From Blattabacterium cuenoti STAT (GTDB lineage: Bacteria > Bacteroidota > Bacteroidia > Flavobacteriales > Blattabacteriaceae), in NCBI RefSeq assembly GCF_003573915.1, contig NZ_AP014608.1, positions 1 through 64,000 of the forward strand: a stretch of DNA of 64,000 nt, read 5' to 3'. Positions 8,970 to 17,269 of this stretch are shown here, in pieces (position 1 is the stretch's first letter; each line of letters opens with the position of its first letter). The notes beneath the pieces were generated by a model. That model made no database searches. It was not told the origin of the DNA and was given only the letters and a program-made list of their open reading frames with translations. The position numbers and the translations under genes are program-made.

Positions 8970-10595
8970 TTATTCAAATTTTTTTTGAATCTTATAATAA
9001 TAGATATTATATATGATAGTATATAATAAAATTATGATTGTTGTCAGTAAACTAATTCTAGAGAGAAAATCTCCATATTTAGTATAAAAAGTCTTTTTTT
9101 TATTGAGATATATTTTATTATATAAAACTCCTTCTTTTCCATAAGGAATATATGATACAATCTCACCTTTTTCATTAATAAAACAAGAGACTCCTGTATT
9201 TGCAGATCTAGCTATAGATTTTCGATTTTCAATAGCTCTAATACGGGCATAATACATATGTTGTTTGTGTCCTTGTGAAAAACCCCACCATCCGTCATTA
9301 GTGATAATAACCATTAGCTCTACATTTTTTTTTTTAAAAAAATTAGATACATATTCTCCAAATATAGATTCATAACAAATAATAGGAGCTATTTTTATCC
9401 CCAAATAAGGATATTGAAAAACAGAAGGAAAATTTTCTTTTCCCAATTCCATAACAGTTCCACCAAAATTAAATAATATATTTCCTAATATAGGAAAAAG
9501 AATTTTTTTATAAGGAAAAGTTTCTACTGCTGGTACGAGTTTAGATTTATGGTGAAATTCAATGTTTTTATTACTTCCTATTTGAATCACAGAATTAAAA
9601 ATATCTATCCATTGTATATTTTTTTTTGTTTTTGAAAAAATAGGAACTGATGTTTTACTTTTATTTTTTTTATGATATAAGGAAATTAATTCTGCTCCTG
9701 TTATAAATATAGTATTTGGGGATTTAATTTTTAAGTAATTTTTAAATGTAGAAATAACTTTATTTTTACTGATATTTTCTATTTGTATTTTTTTTGGAAA
9801 CATAGTTTCAGGAGCTACGATAATCATAGATTTTCTAGATATTTTTTTATCTATTAATTTTTTTAATTTTGAAATTAATTCATTTGTTGAAATAGAATAT
9901 TTTTTATTATATGGATCTATATTGGGCTGTAAGATTAATACATTTGCAGTACGTTTATTCTGATTTTCTTTATTATTTCTTATGTATATAAAACATGAGA
10001 TCAAAATCATAAAAAAAATTATTCCTACATAAAAAAACATTTTTTTATATAATAACAGTATATTATTATGATTTTGATATTGAATAATGGATTCTGTTAA
10101 ACCAATGTTAATTACCCATATCCATATAGATCCTCCTAAAATTCCCGTGTATTCATACCATTGTATCCATTCTGTACGATTAGAAAATCCATTTCCCAGA
10201 TTTAACCATGGCCAAGATAATTCCCATTCTAAATGCATTTTTTCAAATGAAATCCATAAACAAACTAAAAATACATATCCTATTTTTTTATTTTTTACAT
10301 ATCTTTTAATCCATGAAGAAAAAGAAAAAACAGAAGACATAAAAACAGAATTAAAAAATACAGGAATTAAATAAGATTCTATAGAAAAAGAACCATTAAT
10401 TCTTTTTGTATAAGATAACCACTGTGTAGAGATAGAATTCCATGTTAGAAAAGTAATAAAAGAAAATCCTAAAACATAAAATAAAGAATAATTAGAATAA
10501 TTCTCTACATATAATAAAGGAATAAAAGCAATAAATAAATAAAAAGGGGAACCATCAGTAGGCCACCCTAATCCCAACAAAATTCCAGAAAACAC
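8970..10595 (-). CDS. lnt: Apolipoprotein N-acyltransferase
   Basis: The 541-residue inner-membrane enzyme adds the third acyl chain to lipoproteins, the last step of lipoprotein maturation. Several hydrophobic helices occupy residues 1-210. A nitrilase-like periplasmic domain follows with the expected Glu-Lys-Cys triad: E in VAPETMFP (about 264), K in HHKSKLVP (about 350) and C in PIICYES (about 400). A final transmembrane helix lies at 505-530. The start chosen (MFSGILLGLGWP) directly opens the first helix. Its presence with lolD elsewhere in the window implies a functional outer-membrane lipoprotein pathway. Confidence 0.94.
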   Translation of the reverse strand: MFSGILLGLGWPTDGSPFYLFIAFIPLLYVENYSNYSLFYVLGFSFITFLTWNSISTQWLSYTKRINGSFSIESYLIPVFFNSVFMSSVFSFSSWIKRYVKNKKIGYVFLVCLWISFEKMHLEWELSWPWLNLGNGFSNRTEWIQWYEYTGILGGSIWIWVINIGLTESIIQYQNHNNILLLYKKMFFYVGIIFFMILISCFIYIRNNKENQNKRTANVLILQPNIDPYNKKYSISTNELISKLKKLIDKKISRKSMIIVAPETMFPKKIQIENISKNKVISTFKNYLKIKSPNTIFITGAELISLYHKKNKSKTSVPIFSKTKKNIQWIDIFNSVIQIGSNKNIEFHHKSKLVPAVETFPYKKILFPILGNILFNFGGTVMELGKENFPSVFQYPYLGIKIAPIICYESIFGEYVSNFFKKKNVELMVIITNDGWWGFSQGHKQHMYYARIRAIENRKSIARSANTGVSCFINEKGEIVSYIPYGKEGVLYNKIYLNKKKTFYTKYGDFLSRISLLTTIIILLYTIIYNIYYYKIQKKFE

Positions 10596-10671
10596 ACTGT
10601 ATATAAAAAATTCAATTTTTTTTATTTTTTTTATAAGAATTTTAACTAACCATTTTTCTTCTATTAGTCAG

Positions 10672-11082
10672 TGGAGCTGGCGGGATTCGAACCCGCGTCC
10701 AAACAAGTAGTATAAAAGATTTCTACATATTTATCCAAAAAAAATTTTTCATTTTTTATTAAAGTTTTGGATCTTGAATAAAAACTTAAGATTCAAAATA
10801 TAAATTCAGAAAACTTAAGAATCATCTGTTTTCTTATCCTTAATATTTTTTCGTATCTCTATATCAGGAATTTTAAGGAACAATTTCTAATGAGATATTT
10901 TGCTTCTGCGTTTTATGCAGACTAAGTCTATAACGTTTTATTAATATAACATTAAGCAGCAAAAGCGTATTCTTTTTCGCCATTTATATATTTTGTAACG
11001 ATTGATTTTCGTGTAATACCTTACGTAACACGATATGCTTACTTCTATTCCTTATCTTGCTGTCAAATCCAAAGTCAGCCCC
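10672..11082 (-). ncRNA. ssrA: tmRNA
   Basis: On the minus strand the RNA begins GGGGCTGACTTTGGATTTGA and ends with the T-arm GGTTCGAATCCCGCC followed by CAGCTCC and discriminator A. The ends pair as a 7-bp acceptor stem with one G-U. The CCA tail is not encoded; the following bases are CTG. Length is about 411 nt. The mRNA-like part (10952-10981) reads GEKEYAFAA then TAA, closely resembling the family's (A)xxxxYALAA degradation tags. tmRNA rescues stalled ribosomes and tags the peptide for ClpXP-type proteases; clpP and clpC are also in the window. It follows rodA on the same strand. Confidence 0.95.
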
Positions 11083-11112
11083 TATACAATAAATTTTAAT
11101 AATCATTCAAAA

Positions 11113-11146
11113 ATGCATCAGATCAAACTAGTTTGATCTGATGCAT
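11113..11146 (-). terminator. 34-bp perfect palindrome, probable rodA terminator
   Basis: The two 17-base halves, centred on CTAG between 11129 and 11130, are perfectly self-complementary. On the minus strand the hairpin is followed at once by TTTT, the form of a rho-independent terminator. The last nine codons and the TGA stop of rodA lie inside it, so stopping the transcript also protects the mRNA end just before tmRNA. Because the sequence is symmetric it could also bind a dimeric protein. Confidence 0.65.
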
Positions 11147-12359
11147 CCATTCTTATAAAGATAAATAATAAAACTGTAAAAGACCAAAAAGACGATCCTC
11201 CATAACTAAAAAAAGGTAAAACAATTCCTATTGTAGGAAAAATACCCATAACCATACCTAAATTAATAACAAGATGAACAAATAAAATATTTCCAACTGA
11301 ATATCCAAATATTCTTCCAAAAATATTTTTTTGTCTTTCAGATAAAAAATAAATACGACTAATAAATAATAAATAAAATATTATCAAAATCACACTACCT
11401 ATAAAACCCCATTCTTCCCCTACTGTACAAAAAATATAGTCAGTATGTTGTTCAGGAACAAATTTTCCTTTTGTAACAGTTCCTTTTTGATATCCTTTTC
11501 CAAAAAATTTTCCAGAACCAATAGCTGTCTTAGAATATAATAAATTATATCCTACATTATCTCTATATTTTCTGTCAAATTCATTTTGAAATAAAATATT
11601 AATTCTGTCTTTATGATGTTGTTTAAAAAATTTTTGAAAAAAAAATGGAGAAAAAATAGAAAAAATTGAGAAATTAATAAATAAAAATATATAAAAAAAT
11701 ATATCATTTATCGATTTTTTTTTTTTAAAAAAAAAGAAAAAAACAAAACTAATAAATAAAAACGAAATGATTATACAAGGTGATAAATTTAACGAAACAA
11801 TAAATAATAAAATATAAAACAATAAATAAAATATAAAAAAAATAGATAAACCTTCCCTATATAAAGTTAGAAGAAAAGAAGAAAAAATTATAGAAGAACC
11901 AGGATCCGGTTGTAATAATATCAAAAAAGAAGGTATTATTAATATAATAAATATATATAATAATACTCTATTGTTGTTCTCGATATTTTCCTGGCTTATG
12001 ATATGAGCTATCATCAACGATGTTGATATTTTAGCTAACTCAGATGGTTGAAAGCTAATAGGACCAAAAACATACCAAGATTTTGAACCATTTATATTTT
12101 TTCCAAAAAAAAATACACCAATTAAAAGAAATAACGTAAATAAAAAGAAAAATGGAGTTATATGCTTATAATGAATGGGTTTAAATAAAAAAATAATAAA
12201 TATGAAAAAAAAACTTAATAATATCCATATTAATTGTTTTTTTGCTTTTTCTGGAGATACGGAATATAAATTCATATATCCAAAAAAAATCATAATCATA
12301 TAAATGATTACAATTTTCCAATCTATATTTCTTAATAATATTTTATTTCTTTTTATCAA
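11118..12359 (-). CDS. rodA: Rod-shape peptidoglycan glycosyltransferase RodA
   Basis: The 413-residue SEDS-family membrane protein polymerises glycan strands together with PBP2 during cell elongation. About ten hydrophobic segments are visible. Conserved SEDS stretches include FGPISFQPSELAKI, LLQPDPGSS and FVPEQHTDYIFCTVGEEWGFIG. The C-terminal LPFFSYGGSSFW motif is typical of RodA/FtsW. The 5' end overlaps the PBP2 gene by 17 bases, and the stop lies inside a 34-bp palindrome. A run of 9 T and 12 A on the coding strand (11715-11735) encodes Phe and Lys residues in frame and is a slippage-prone spot. Confidence 0.94.
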   Translation of the reverse strand: MIKRNKILLRNIDWKIVIIYMIMIFFGYMNLYSVSPEKAKKQLIWILLSFFFIFIIFLFKPIHYKHITPFFFLFTLFLLIGVFFFGKNINGSKSWYVFGPISFQPSELAKISTSLMIAHIISQENIENNNRVLLYIFIILIIPSFLILLQPDPGSSIIFSSFLLTLYREGLSIFFIFYLLFYILLFIVSLNLSPCIIISFLFISFVFFFFFKKKKSINDIFFYIFLFINFSIFSIFSPFFFQKFFKQHHKDRINILFQNEFDRKYRDNVGYNLLYSKTAIGSGKFFGKGYQKGTVTKGKFVPEQHTDYIFCTVGEEWGFIGSVILIIFYLLFISRIYFLSERQKNIFGRIFGYSVGNILFVHLVINLGMVMGIFPTIGIVLPFFSYGGSSFWSFTVLLFIFIRMDASDQTSLI

Positions 12360-14247
12360 TAGAATTTTTTGTATAAAAATTATTAAATTTTTTCATTTTT
12401 GCTATTGAACTATATACTTTTTGTAGTCCTGAAGTCATTATTCTTTTTTCAAGATTTTTTCTATTCACATTATTTTTTATATACTTTTCTGCAAGAAGAC
12501 TAGCAATAGGTCCCGCCCAATGAGATCCAAATCCCCCATTTTCTATGATAACGGAAATAGCAATTTCCGGATTCTTTACAGGAGCAAACAATATGAAAAT
12601 AGAATGATCAGGTAAAGAAACAATTTTATGATTTACTTTAATAAAGTTTTGAGAAGTACCTGTTTTTCCAGCCATTCTAATATCAGATGATTTAAAACTT
12701 TTTCCAGTTCCAATAACAAAAACTTTTTCCATTCCATTAATAATTAAATCAAAATATTTACTTTTAACTTTGGTGTGTTTAGGTATAGTATAATTAGGAT
12801 TATATACCGGTCGATGATTAATTCGTTTTACTATATGTGGAGTATAAAAAAATCCGCGATTTGCTATAGCACAAGTCATATTAGCTAATTGTATAGGAGT
12901 TACATTAATTTCTCCTTGACCTATACTATTAGAAATGATTGTAATTGCATTCCATTTTGTTGTTCCATATTTTTTATTATAATAATCTCCAGAAGGAATA
13001 ACTCCTTTTTCTCCTGTAGCTAAATCATTATATAAGTAATCCCCAAAACCAAAGCTTTTTATAATATCACTCCATTCGTTAACTCCTTTTGTCAAATTTT
13101 TAGGATATTTTTCTATAACACGTTTATAAACCTGTGCAAAATAATTATTACAAGAGACAGCTACTGCCGTTTCTAGCCCTATAGGAAATCCATGAAATCC
13201 AGAATGACAATGAATTTTCTTTTTTCCATATTTAAATCCCTTATAGCATATAAAAGTAGTATTTGAATCTACTACTCCCATTTGAAGGCCTGCTAATTCA
13301 GTAAGTAATTTAAATGAAGAAGCTGGTGGATAACGAGCCTGTGTAGTTCTATCAAACAAAGGATTATCTATTTTATTTTTTATTAATTTTTGAAATTCTT
13401 TAGAACGATTTACACCTACAAATAAATTAGGATTGTTAATAGGACTAGAGACCAAGGATAAAATTTCTCCATTCTTAGGGTTGATAGCAACTATTCCTCC
13501 TTTTTTTTGATACATGAGTTTTTCTGCATAATTTTGTAAATTCAAATCTATAGTTAAAGAAATATCATTTCCACTTACAGCTTTTACATTATTTTTACTA
13601 TTATTATAGCTTTCTATAATACATCCTTTCCTATTTCTTAACCAATATTTTACACCTTTTTTTCCTCTTAAAACTTTTTCATAAGATTTTTCTACTCCAG
13701 TCCAACCAATAAAATCTCCTATTTGATAATAATTAGATTCCTTTCTAATATCTTTTTGAGTAACTTCCCCTATATACCCTAAAACATTGGATGAACTTTC
13801 TACTTGATAATCTCTAAGAGAGCGTTTTGTCCAATCAAATCCTTTATATTTATAAAGTTTTTCTTGTATAGTAGCAAATTTTTCTTTAGAAATAAAAGGT
13901 AAAAAAACAGATGGTAAATATTTAGAATAAATTTTTGCTTTTTCTAAATTTTTAAAAAAAGTATTTTTATCAATTCCTACAAGATTACAAAATTCCATAA
14001 TATTAAAATGTTCATCTATAAGAATAGGAATAACTATTAATTCATAAATAGATTTATTAAAAACTAATAAATTTTCATTTCTATCAAAAATAGAACCTCT
14101 TTCAGGAATAATAATTTCTTGTTTGATAGAAGTATTAAAAGCATTCAAAATATATTTTTCCGTATATATTTGTATATAAAATAATCTAACCACAAAAATT
14201 ATTCCGAAAAAACTCAATAAAATGTAAAACTTATATAATTTTTTCAA
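12343..14247 (-). CDS. mrdA: Penicillin-binding protein 2 (elongasome transpeptidase)
   Basis: The 634-residue bitopic protein cross-links peptidoglycan in the rod complex. It has one N-terminal membrane anchor (residues 7-27), a dimerisation/pedestal domain beginning with PERGSIFDRN, and a transpeptidase domain. The catalytic motifs are present: SSFK near residue 308, SCN in AVSCNNYF, and KTGTS near residue 527. The gene starts inside the mreD stop (4-base overlap) and overlaps rodA by 17 bases, so mreB-mreC-mreD-mrdA-rodA is one operon-like unit. Confidence 0.95.
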   Translation of the reverse strand: MKKLYKFYILLSFFGIIFVVRLFYIQIYTEKYILNAFNTSIKQEIIIPERGSIFDRNENLLVFNKSIYELIVIPILIDEHFNIMEFCNLVGIDKNTFFKNLEKAKIYSKYLPSVFLPFISKEKFATIQEKLYKYKGFDWTKRSLRDYQVESSSNVLGYIGEVTQKDIRKESNYYQIGDFIGWTGVEKSYEKVLRGKKGVKYWLRNRKGCIIESYNNSKNNVKAVSGNDISLTIDLNLQNYAEKLMYQKKGGIVAINPKNGEILSLVSSPINNPNLFVGVNRSKEFQKLIKNKIDNPLFDRTTQARYPPASSFKLLTELAGLQMGVVDSNTTFICYKGFKYGKKKIHCHSGFHGFPIGLETAVAVSCNNYFAQVYKRVIEKYPKNLTKGVNEWSDIIKSFGFGDYLYNDLATGEKGVIPSGDYYNKKYGTTKWNAITIISNSIGQGEINVTPIQLANMTCAIANRGFFYTPHIVKRINHRPVYNPNYTIPKHTKVKSKYFDLIINGMEKVFVIGTGKSFKSSDIRMAGKTGTSQNFIKVNHKIVSLPDHSIFILFAPVKNPEIAISVIIENGGFGSHWAGPIASLLAEKYIKNNVNRKNLEKRIMTSGLQKVYSSIAKMKKFNNFYTKNSIDKKK

Positions 14248-14759
14248 TGTTTAATTTTTCTGAAAAAAAAATATATAATACATAAAATAGTTGTAAAAAT
14301 ACTACTTAATATCGACCTAAATAAAACAATTCTATTAAAAATAGAACCTTTTAACATTTCTAATATTAATAAAGAAAAATGATGAGTAAAAACTAACGAA
14401 AATATATAAAGTATTTTTCTAATCAAAGGTAATTCATAAATTGAAAAATCATTTTTGTTTATAAAATTTTTTCCATCAAAAAACTGTAAAAACTTTAATC
14501 TTAAAAAAGCAGATAAAGTAGAAGAAAATGCATGAATTCCTCCAGAATTCATGTAATGATCTATTATCCATCCTATTAAAAATGATATAAATAAAAATAA
14601 AAATTTATTTTTATTATATGGATATATTAAGATAAGAAGAATATATATATAAGAATAACATCCTAAAAAAATAAATAAAGGGTTTAATATCGATATTTGA
14701 ATTAAACAAAGAAAAAAAATGTAAAATATAGAAATAATAAAATTTTTAATTAAATTCAT
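14244..14759 (-). CDS. mreD: Rod-shape-determining protein MreD
   Basis: This short, very hydrophobic protein has five or six predicted membrane helices and lies exactly between mreC and PBP2, the standard place for MreD. MreD sequences are poorly conserved; the call rests on position, size (about 171 residues) and topology. I chose the ATG at 14759, giving MNLIKNFIISIF, because homologues start directly with the first helix. An upstream ATG at 14792 would add eleven polar residues and overlap mreC more deeply. The start still overlaps the mreC end by 14 bases. Confidence 0.85.
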   Translation of the reverse strand: MNLIKNFIISIFYIFFLCLIQISILNPLFIFLGCYSYIYILLILIYPYNKNKFLFLFISFLIGWIIDHYMNSGGIHAFSSTLSAFLRLKFLQFFDGKNFINKNDFSIYELPLIRKILYIFSLVFTHHFSLLILEMLKGSIFNRIVLFRSILSSIFTTILCIIYFFFRKIKH

Positions 14760-15591
14760 TATTTTTTTCAACTTTATAAAGTTGAACATCATTCCATTCT
14801 TCTTTAAATAAATTTTTTACGATATAAGCATTTTCTATAGCAGAAAAATTAACCATGAGTTTTACTTTTATAATATAATTTGCATGTTCTTCGTCAAATT
14901 TATAGGAATGGACTTTTCCAATTGGAATACCTTCAGGAAAAGTTGCAGATTTTCCATCTGTTTCTACAATATCTCCTTTAGAGATAATGGAATGTCTTGG
15001 GATATCATATAATACTACATATTCATGATCTATTCCATCCCAACTTAAAGTTCCAAAATATTTATTTTTTTTTAATCTGGCATTAACTTTAATTTTTGGA
15101 TTTAAAAGAGAAATCGCTATACTAAAATGTGGAGAAGTTTTTATAATAATCCCTGCAATTCCGTTGTATAATATAATTCCCATATCTGGTTTTATTCCAT
15201 CTATACTTCCTTTATTAATAGTTATATAATTTTCTTGTTTATGAATACTATTATTTATAATTTGTACTGGAGTAAAAGTATATTGTTGTAAATAAATAAT
15301 ATCTTTCTTTTTTAGATCTTTAGATATTTTTCTTATTTTAGAAAATACACATGCTTCATGTAAACTTTTATTTTCATTTAAAAGTTTTTTATTTTCAATT
15401 TCTAACAGAAAATAATTTCGTACTTTATAGATGCTTTCATAAATTTTTCCAATTATAAAGTTGGAAGAATCAGCATAAATATATTGGTGTATCTTTGAAT
15501 TTGAAAAAGAAATAAAAATAGCTGCATATTCTAATAAAAAAAAGAAAATAAAAAAACGCCATTTTAAAAAGAAATTAAAAAATTCACGCAT
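14746..15591 (-). CDS. mreC: Rod-shape-determining protein MreC
   Basis: The 281-residue bitopic protein has one N-terminal membrane segment (about residues 10-30), a coiled-coil stretch rich in Lys/Glu/Asn (about 55-95), and a periplasmic beta-barrel region. The barrel includes NNSIHKQENYITINKGSIDGI and VVLYDIPRHSIISKGDIVETDG. MreC links cytoplasmic MreB to the periplasmic wall-synthesis enzymes. It lies 18 bases downstream of mreB and overlaps mreD. Confidence 0.93.
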   Translation of the reverse strand: MREFFNFFLKWRFFIFFFLLEYAAIFISFSNSKIHQYIYADSSNFIIGKIYESIYKVRNYFLLEIENKKLLNENKSLHEACVFSKIRKISKDLKKKDIIYLQQYTFTPVQIINNSIHKQENYITINKGSIDGIKPDMGIILYNGIAGIIIKTSPHFSIAISLLNPKIKVNARLKKNKYFGTLSWDGIDHEYVVLYDIPRHSIISKGDIVETDGKSATFPEGIPIGKVHSYKFDEEHANYIIKVKLMVNFSAIENAYIVKNLFKEEWNDVQLYKVEKNNEFN

Positions 15592-15609
15592 AAAATTAAT
15601 CTATGAACC

Positions 15610-16650
15610 CTATTTCATTAAAAATGTAAATTTATCGATATTTTTTAACGCAACTCCTGTTCCTTTTACTACCGCTCTCAAAGGATCCTCTACTAAAGAA
15701 ACAGAAAGTCCAGTCTTTTTGGAAATCCTTTTATCTAACCCTCTTAAAAGAGATCCTCCTCCTGCCATATATATTCCTGTTTTATATATATCGGCCGCAA
15801 GTTCTGGTGGTGTCCTGGAAAGAGTTTCCATCACTGCATCTTCAATTCGTAAAATTGATTTATCTAGTGCTGGAATTGTTTCTTTATAAGAAAGATTCAT
15901 TTCTTTAGGTTTTCCTGTAGGAAGATCCCTTCCTTGTATATGAATATCCTTTGGAGGAGTTTCTATAGATTCCATTGCCGCTCCTATATCTATTTTTATT
16001 TTTTCTGCAGTTCGTTCTCCAATATAAAGATTATATTTAGAACGAAGAAAATAGGAAATATCATTTGTAAAAACATCTCCTGCTATTTTTATAGATTTTT
16101 GACATACAATTCCACCCAAAGCTATTACTCCACATTCTGTAGTTCCACCTCCTATATCAATAATCATATTTCCTTCTGCTTTAGTTACAGAAATACCTGA
16201 TCCAATAGCAGCAGCCATGGGTTCTTCAATCAGATAAACTTCTTTAGCATTAAGATGTTGAGCTGAATCTTTTACTGCTCTTTTTTCTACTTCTGTTATT
16301 CCGGATGGAATACAAATAACCATTGTTAATGATGGAGTAAAAAATTTTTTATTAACACCTGGTACCCTTTTTATAAACTCTTTTATCATTAATTCAGCCA
16401 CTTGATAATCTGCAATAACTCCATCTTTCAATGGTTTGTATATTTTAATATTTTCATGTGTTTTTCCCTGCATTTGTTTGGCATCTTCACCTACTGCTAG
16501 TACTTTTTTTGTTCTTACATCTATAGCTATTATTGAAGGCAAATCAACTATTACTTTATTATTATGCATAATGAGCGTATTTGCTGTTCCTAAATCTATG
16601 GCTATTTCTTGAGTAAAAAGATTCTTCATAAAATCGACTACTAATCTCAT
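15610..16650 (-). CDS. mreB: Rod-shape-determining protein MreB (bacterial actin)
   Basis: The 346-residue protein is an actin-family ATPase that forms membrane-associated filaments and directs cell-wall elongation. The phosphate 1 loop DLGTANTLI, phosphate 2 loop DIGGGTTE and adenosine motif AGGGSLLRGLD are all present, and sequence conservation is much higher than in neighbouring genes. Start: ATG at 16650 gives seven residues before a second ATG at 16629 (MKNLFTQEIAID); either is plausible. It heads the mreBCD-mrdA-rodA operon, so the organism probably keeps an elongated shape or at least lateral wall growth. Confidence 0.97.
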   Translation of the reverse strand: MRLVVDFMKNLFTQEIAIDLGTANTLIMHNNKVIVDLPSIIAIDVRTKKVLAVGEDAKQMQGKTHENIKIYKPLKDGVIADYQVAELMIKEFIKRVPGVNKKFFTPSLTMVICIPSGITEVEKRAVKDSAQHLNAKEVYLIEEPMAAAIGSGISVTKAEGNMIIDIGGGTTECGVIALGGIVCQKSIKIAGDVFTNDISYFLRSKYNLYIGERTAEKIKIDIGAAMESIETPPKDIHIQGRDLPTGKPKEMNLSYKETIPALDKSILRIEDAVMETLSRTPPELAADIYKTGIYMAGGGSLLRGLDKRISKKTGLSVSLVEDPLRAVVKGTGVALKNIDKFTFLMK

Positions 16651-16741
16651 TAATATTTTTTTATGAAAAAATTTATTATAGTTTAATTTAAATAAAATTA
16701 AAGTTTTTCAGTATATTAAATTAGAATAAATAAATTATTTT

Positions 16742-17242
16742 TTGAAAAAACATGATGTTTTTTTGTTACAAGGAAGTAATAAAGGAAATAAAAAAAAATA
16801 TTTGGATGAATCTTTAATTTTGATGTCGAATGAACTTGGTAAAGTTGTTCAACTTTCATCATATTTTGAAAGCGAAGCATGGAATATGAAAAATTACTCT
16901 ATTTTTTATAACAGAGCATTGCATTTAAAAACAGATTTTTCTCCTATTGATCTTTTAAAAAAAATTTGGGATATAGAATTTTTTATAGGGAGAAAAAAAA
17001 ATTCTTCTCGAAAAGAATATCAAAATCGAGAAATCGATATAGATATTTTATTTTATGATCGTATTATTATATACAGTTTTATTTTGAAAATTCCACATCC
17101 ATTATTACATTTACGTAGATTTGTTTTAGAACCTATGTGCGAAATTTCTCCAAACAAAAATCATCCAATATTTAATTTGACTATCCTAGAAATTTTAGGA
17201 TTATGCATAGATAAATTATATGTAAAAAAAATATCAGAATAA
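16742..17242 (+). CDS. folK: 2-amino-4-hydroxy-6-hydroxymethyldihydropteridine diphosphokinase
   Basis: This 166-residue folate-pathway enzyme transfers pyrophosphate from ATP to hydroxymethyldihydropterin. Family motifs are visible: the N-terminal LLQGSNKGNKKKYL, the metal-binding DIDILFYD, and IPHPLLHLRRFVLEPMCEI. The start is TTG at 16742; no in-frame ATG lies before the conserved N-terminus. It diverges from mreB with a 91-base gap that probably carries both promoters. No other folate gene is in the window. Confidence 0.93.
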   Translation: MKKHDVFLLQGSNKGNKKKYLDESLILMSNELGKVVQLSSYFESEAWNMKNYSIFYNRALHLKTDFSPIDLLKKIWDIEFFIGRKKNSSRKEYQNREIDIDILFYDRIIIYSFILKIPHPLLHLRRFVLEPMCEISPNKNHPIFNLTILEILGLCIDKLYVKKISE

Positions 17243-17269
17243 TTTTTACTTATTAATTAAATAAAAAAA

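Noticed and set aside
10087..10374. Plus-strand open frame inside lnt
   Set aside because: It lies wholly antisense to the well-conserved lnt gene and shows no family motif; it follows from lnt codon use.
15934..16200. Plus-strand open frame inside mreB
   Set aside because: Antisense to highly conserved MreB with Cys/Tyr/Phe-rich, low-complexity translation; a shadow frame.
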